DNA from: Flavobacterium tyrosinilyticum
Lineage (GTDB): Bacteria; Bacteroidota; Bacteroidia; Flavobacteriales; Flavobacteriaceae
DNA: 64,000 bases
Direction: 5' to 3'
NCBI RefSeq assembly: GCF_023656565.1
Contig: NZ_JAMOKG010000001.1
Location: 68,456 to 132,455 of the forward strand
Shown: positions 60,990 to 64,000 of the stretch, one piece after another
Layout: each line of letters begins with the position of its first letter
How positions within the stretch are numbered: position 1 is the first letter of the stretch
Program-made: the position numbers and the translations under genes
The notes under the pieces: generated by a model
The model's input: only the letters and a program-made list of their open reading frames with translations
What the model was told of the DNA's origin: nothing
Database searches by the model: none

Positions 60990-61826
60990 ATGAAAAATTC
61001 CAAAATTAAAATCCCAAATTCCAATAGAATTTTTCAGATTACTTTTTTGTTTATCGCATTATTTATCAGCAATGCTATTTTTGCGCAATTTGAGATTCCA
61101 CCCAAACCAAGTTTCCAGACTTCTGTTTACGATTACGCTAACATTTTAAGTTCTACAGAAAAGGCACAATTAGAAGAAAAACTAATTCGTTACTCCGATT
61201 CAACTACTACTCAAATCGTAGTAATTACCATTGAAAGTTTAAAAGGAGAAGATGTAAGCCAATTGGCAACTAAATGGGGGCAAACATGGGGAATTGGGGG
61301 AACTAAAGAAGACGATAATGGAGTTGTCATTCTTTTAGCTAAAAATGAAAAAAAAATTGCCATCAATCCCGGATACGGTCTTGAAGATCGTTTAACGGCA
61401 GGTATTGGCGGAACAATTATCAGAAATATTATTATACCTGAATTTAAAGCAGGAAGCTTTTACAACGGTCTTGATAAAGGAACTGATGCTATTATTGACG
61501 TTTTTAAAGGAAAATTTAAAGGCGAACGCAAACAAGCAAAAGGACAAGATTTTCCTATTCTGCCTTTTATTGTAATTGTTGTAATTGTTTTAATCTTACT
61601 CGCTCGAAATAAAAGAGGCGGTGGAGGAAATTCTGGCAACAATGGCGGTGGTGGCCCTAGCCTACTCGATGTTATTATTCTGAGCAATCTTGGAAGAAGT
61701 GGCGGAGGCGGATTTGGAGGCTTCGGCGGTGGATCATCTGGTGGTGGTTTTGGCGGTGGCGGAGGCTTCGGCGGAGGATTTGGCGGTGGAGGTTTCTCTG
61801 GCGGTGGATCTAGCGGAGGCTGGTAA
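60990..61826 (+). CDS. TPM domain-containing protein with Gly-rich tail
   Basis: 278 aa. A signal/anchor segment (about 15-32, FQITFLFIALFISNAIFA) is followed by a TPM domain (about 45-175: VYDYANILSSTEKAQLEEKL, QIVVITIESLKGEDVSQLA, KKIAINPGYGLEDRLTAGIGG), a membrane helix (about 187-200, LPFIVIVVIVLILL) and a Gly/Ser-rich tail (about 205-278). Such TPM proteins with a terminal glycine-rich segment are common in Bacteroidota. The first 14 residues (MKNSKIKIPNSNRI) come from a copy of the AAATTCCAAAATT-type intergenic repeat, so the usable start may be further in; no later ATG precedes the signal segment. Confidence 0.88.
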   Translation: MKNSKIKIPNSNRIFQITFLFIALFISNAIFAQFEIPPKPSFQTSVYDYANILSSTEKAQLEEKLIRYSDSTTTQIVVITIESLKGEDVSQLATKWGQTWGIGGTKEDDNGVVILLAKNEKKIAINPGYGLEDRLTAGIGGTIIRNIIIPEFKAGSFYNGLDKGTDAIIDVFKGKFKGERKQAKGQDFPILPFIVIVVIVLILLARNKRGGGGNSGNNGGGGPSLLDVIILSNLGRSGGGGFGGFGGGSSGGGFGGGGGFGGGFGGGGFSGGGSSGGW

Positions 61827-61919
61827 TTTATTCTGGTTCTAATTTTCCTCGTTTCAGGTTTCAAGTTTAGGTTTCAATCTTAAAAAATCATACATTTACA
61901 TTTTACAATTTATTAATAG

Positions 61920-62333
61920 ATGTTATCACATAAAGCAAAATACGCCCTTAAGGCCTTACTTTATTTAGCAGAACAAGACGAAAATCACATTTCTAGAACT
62001 GTAGAAATCGCTGATGGCGCTAACATTCCTAAAAAGTTTTTAGAGCAGATTTTATTAGATCTAAAACGCGGCCGTTTTGTAAGCAGTAAGCAGGGAAAAT
62101 TTGGCGGATACTATCTAATTAAATCCAAAAATGATATCACTCTGGCAGAAATTCACCGATTATTTGACGGTGCCATTGCCCTTTTGCCATGCGCTTCTTT
62201 AAATTTCTACGAGCCTTGCTCTGATTGTAAAACCGAGTCAGAATGCAGTCTTCGTCACGGTTTAATGCTAATTAGAGATAAAACTTTGAAGGCTATGGAA
62301 GGCATCACAATCGCCTCATTGGTGAAAAAATAA
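61920..62333 (+). CDS. Rrf2 family transcriptional regulator
   Basis: 137 aa. The N-terminal winged helix (about 1-85; MLSHKAKYALKALLYLAEQ, IPKKFLEQILLDLKRGRFVSSKQGKFGGYYL) is typical of Rrf2, IscR, CymR and NsrR. The C-terminal half carries four cysteines in LPCASLNFYEPCSDCKTESECSLR (about 98-121), a pattern able to hold an Fe-S cluster or another thiol-based sensor; the exact ligand is not determinable here. Rrf2 members often govern cysteine supply, iron-sulfur balance or NO response. The next ORF is a Met/Cys-ended small peptide and then a TonB receptor, which suggests local regulation, supported by a repeated motif described below. Confidence 0.92.
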   Translation: MLSHKAKYALKALLYLAEQDENHISRTVEIADGANIPKKFLEQILLDLKRGRFVSSKQGKFGGYYLIKSKNDITLAEIHRLFDGAIALLPCASLNFYEPCSDCKTESECSLRHGLMLIRDKTLKAMEGITIASLVKK

Positions 62334-62350
62334 AAAAATATTTTCTAAAG

Positions 62351-62361
62351 TCTAGTAAATC
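62351..62361. promoter_or_regulatory. Direct repeat TCTAGTAAATC, copy 1 (candidate operator)
   Basis: TCTAGTAAATC at 62351-62361, in the -33 region of the promoter at 62378, flanked by TCTA...TAGA symmetry (62351-62367). An identical 11-mer recurs at 62437-62447, inside the small ORF. A repressor site for the adjacent Rrf2 protein is the natural reading, but this is inference. Confidence 0.45.
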
Positions 62362-62377
62362 GATAGAATTAATTATA

Positions 62378-62385
62378 TATATTTG
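62378..62385 (+). promoter_or_regulatory. -7 element of the small-ORF/TonB receptor transcript
   Basis: TATATTTG, matching TAnnTTTG, 39 bases before the small ORF's ATG. No TTG is present; the -33 region holds TCTAGTAAATC, so an activator or a changed -33 is possible. Confidence 0.45.
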
Positions 62386-62424
62386 CCAAAAATAATTAAC
62401 TAATCATTTACAAAATTTTAACTC

Positions 62425-62535
62425 ATGAAAGTACATTCTAGTAAATCAGGTGGACAAAATCTTTTGCAAAAAAAACATAATTATAATTTCACAACTGTGA
62501 ATACTGCTTCATCTATGATGTGTATGTGTTGGTAA
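62425..62535 (+). CDS. Met/Cys-ended 36-aa leader-type small ORF
   Basis: 36 codons plus TAA, starting ATG 62425-62427. The sequence is basic and Ser/Gln/Asn-rich, then ends SSMMCMCW: codons ATG ATG TGT ATG TGT TGG before the stop. Such a sulfur-amino-acid run directly before a stop is the mark of a leader peptide whose translation senses Cys or Met supply; the Trp adds to rare-codon stalling. The next gene, a TonB-dependent receptor, begins 49 bases later. A second copy of the TCTAGTAAATC motif lies at its fifth to eighth codons. Coding status is supported by position and composition; no homology search was possible. Confidence 0.6.
   Translation: MKVHSSKSGGQNLLQKKHNYNFTTVNTASSMMCMCW
62437..62447. 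promoter_or_regulatory. Direct repeat TCTAGTAAATC, copy 2
   Basis: Exact 11-base copy of the motif at 62351-62361, 86 bases downstream, inside the small ORF. It is too far from a second promoter to be a -33 element, so it is more likely an operator or coincidental. Confidence 0.35.
62488..62501 (+). promoter_or_regulatory. TTCACA-AC-TGTGAA palindrome inside the small ORF
   Basis: Perfect 6-bp inverted repeat with a two-base centre at 62488-62501. It could form part of a leader RNA stem or a CRP-like operator half-site pair. It lies 19 bases before the codons for MMCMCW. Confidence 0.35.
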
Positions 62536-62584
62536 AAAAAATTTAATTTTAAATTCTACTAATCATATATACTTAATATAAAAA

Positions 62585-64000
62585 ATGAAGACATCTATAA
62601 AAAATATATTTACAATACTTGCAGTTTTAACATTCTCAATCTCATTCGCACAAAAAATTGACGGAGTTGTTACAACAGATCAAAATATTCCTTTAGAAGC
62701 AGCCAATGTGGTAATTAAAGGAACAACTTTTAGTACAATTACAGATTCTGAAGGAAGATTTTCGATAGAATCACAAGGGAAGTTACCGCTTACAATATTA
62801 ATTCAATACATTGGCTATAATACTGCTGAACTTGAAATTACAGCTATCCCTGCTTCACCATTATTGGTGACTTTACGAGAAGAAAACAAACTTGTTGAGG
62901 TTGTAGTTTCTTCAAGAAGAAGAATTGAAAAAGTACAAGACGTGCCTATTGCCGTTTCTGTAGTTACAGGAAAACAAGCAGAAGCAGCAGGAGCTTTCAA
63001 CGTAAACCGTATTAAAGAATTGGTTCCTTCTGTACAATTGTATTCTTCTAATCCAAGAAATACTGGAATCAACATTAGAAGTTTAGGTTCACCATTCGGA
63101 CTTACCAACGATGGTATCGATCCTGGAGTTGGTTTCTACGTAGACGGTGTTTATTATGCGCGTCCTGCAGCAACTACTTTAGATTTTATCGATGTAGAAC
63201 AAATCGAGGTATTACGTGGCCCACAAGGTTCTTTATTCGGAAAAAACACAACTTCTGGAGCTTTTAATATTACATCTCGTAAACCAAGTTTTACAACTGG
63301 TGCCGATTTTGAATTGAGTTACGGAAATTACGCCTTTTTACAAGCTAAAGCTTCTATCACTGGAGCATTAGGAAAAAAAGTTGCTGGTCGTTTATCTTTC
63401 TCAGGTACACAGCGTGATGGTTTAATTGATAACGTTGCAACAGGAAGACCAACCAATACTTTAAACAATCAAGGTTTTAGAGGACAATTATTATGGACTC
63501 CTACTGAAAATACTAACATTACTTTTGCAGGAGATTTAACAACACAGCGTCCTGACGGTTATGCGCAGGTTGTTGCTGGTGTTGCCCCTACTCAAAGGGC
63601 TGCATACCGTCAGTTTGATGCTATTATTAAAGATTTAAATTATCAATTACCAAGTTTAAATGCTTTTGACCGTAAAATAGATCACGATACACCTTGGCGT
63701 TCTGGACAAGATTTAGGAGGTGTTTCTTTAAACATTGACACTAAAATTGGAGGCGGAACTCTAACTTCTACAACTGCATGGCGTTTCTGGAACTGGGATC
63801 CGTCAAACGATAGGGATTTTACAGGATTACAAGTTTTAGCTAAATCTCAAAACCCAACAAGACAAACTCAGATTACACAAGAAGTTCGTTATGCTGGACA
63901 ATTAACTTCAAAAATTAGTGGTGTTGCAGGAGTATTCTTTATCGATCAGACTTCTCAAACAGATGGTACAGAAGAATCAGGAAATGCTCAATGGAGATTC
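62585..64000 (+). CDS. TonB-dependent receptor (partial, runs off the window)
   Basis: The first 472 codons are visible. Signal peptide MKTSIKNIFTILAVLTFSISFAQ, then a carboxypeptidase-regulatory-like domain (about 24-110, IDGVVTTDQNIPLEAANVVIKG), a plug domain (about 115-230, with GVGFYVDGVYYARPAA and IEVLRGPQGSLFGKNTTSGAFNITSRKP) and the start of a barrel. The RGPQGSLFGKNTTSGAFNI segment places it in the classical iron/vitamin/organic-ligand receptor group rather than SusC. No SusD gene is visible. It imports an unknown ligand, energised by TonB. It is preceded 49 bases upstream by the Met/Cys-ended leader ORF, which suggests sulfur-responsive control; organosulfur uptake is a hypothesis. 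Confidence 0.92.
   Translation, partial: MKTSIKNIFTILAVLTFSISFAQKIDGVVTTDQNIPLEAANVVIKGTTFSTITDSEGRFSIESQGKLPLTILIQYIGYNTAELEITAIPASPLLVTLREENKLVEVVVSSRRRIEKVQDVPIAVSVVTGKQAEAAGAFNVNRIKELVPSVQLYSSNPRNTGINIRSLGSPFGLTNDGIDPGVGFYVDGVYYARPAATTLDFIDVEQIEVLRGPQGSLFGKNTTSGAFNITSRKPSFTTGADFELSYGNYAFLQAKASITGALGKKVAGRLSFSGTQRDGLIDNVATGRPTNTLNNQGFRGQLLWTPTENTNITFAGDLTTQRPDGYAQVVAGVAPTQRAAYRQFDAIIKDLNYQLPSLNAFDRKIDHDTPWRSGQDLGGVSLNIDTKIGGGTLTSTTAWRFWNWDPSNDRDFTGLQVLAKSQNPTRQTQITQEVRYAGQLTSKISGVAGVFFIDQTSQTDGTEESGNAQWRF

Noticed and set aside
61460..61864. 134-codon proline-rich open frame on the minus strand
   Set aside because: It is the exact antisense of the Gly/Ser-rich tail of the TPM gene (Gly codons read as Pro on the other strand), with no promoter or independent evidence.
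62540..62555. AATTTAA-TT-TTAAATT as a terminator between leader ORF and receptor
   Set aside because: All AT pairs, short, and without a T run; too weak to call.
62815..63108. 97-codon minus-strand frame within the TonB receptor
   Set aside because: Lies wholly in the coding strand's receptor gene, which has a strong domain match; no independent signal.

Overview
The window looks like a chromosomal segment of a Flavobacterium-type member of the Bacteroidota. The DNA is AT-rich. Several genes are preceded by the Bacteroidota promoter form (TTG, 17-23 bases, then TAnnTTTG). There is a SusC/SusD pair, a lipoprotein form of TamA (TamL) next to TamB, long Bacteroidota-type urocanate hydratase and aromatic amino acid hydroxylase, many small lipoproteins, and dispersed hairpin repeats between genes. 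No rRNA, tRNA, transposase, integrase, phage gene or CRISPR array was seen. The assignment to genus is inference.

Layout: 1-252 is a heptamer tandem array (18 units of one form, then 18 of another) holding the stop codon of an acyl-CoA dehydrogenase gene. 1.4-7.7 kb carries a ComEA-like HhH protein, an amino acid permease, a PspC-domain protein, a DUF2851 protein, a DnaQ-like exonuclease and cystathionine beta-synthase. 7.7-14.7 kb holds a putative porin and the SusD/SusC pair, followed by a 660-base non-coding region. 15.4-21.5 kb holds rnhB, a double NTF2-like secreted protein, lipB, two paralogous lipoproteins and lysS. 21.9-26 kb holds a membrane-anchored trypsin-like protease followed by a VIT/vWA/TPR/DUF2135 secreted protein. 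26-33.2 kb holds a D-lactate dehydrogenase-like gene, a Spy-like protein, hemL, a peptidoglycan glucosaminidase, a D-cysteine desulfhydrase/ACC deaminase-like gene, a small HEXXH membrane protein, a DUF5522 mini-protein (59 aa) and a second 2-hydroxyacid dehydrogenase.

33.2-41 kb holds a composite repeat region, hutU, a DUF4136 lipoprotein, ilvA with an isoleucine-rich leader peptide and attenuator, a truncated hemoglobin, and an aromatic amino acid hydroxylase whose last codons lie in a dispersed repeat. 41-51 kb holds two poorly characterised genes, tamL-tamB and a GSCFA protein. 51-58.3 kb holds two paralogous YD-like lipoproteins, an ABC exporter, a GxxExxY protein, a 107-base tandem repeat and alaS. 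58.5-61.8 kb is a co-directional run (M23 peptidase, MerR regulator, LemA, two TPM-domain proteins).

The right edge is the most unusual part. A four-cysteine Rrf2 regulator gene is followed by a promoter, an unannotated 36-codon ORF ending SSMMCMCW, and a TonB-dependent receptor gene that runs off the window. An 11-base direct repeat sits once in the promoter and once inside the small ORF. I read this as a candidate cysteine/methionine-responsive leader controlling a sulfur-related uptake system. It and the ilvA leader suggest that ribosome-mediated leader control is used more than once in this genome.
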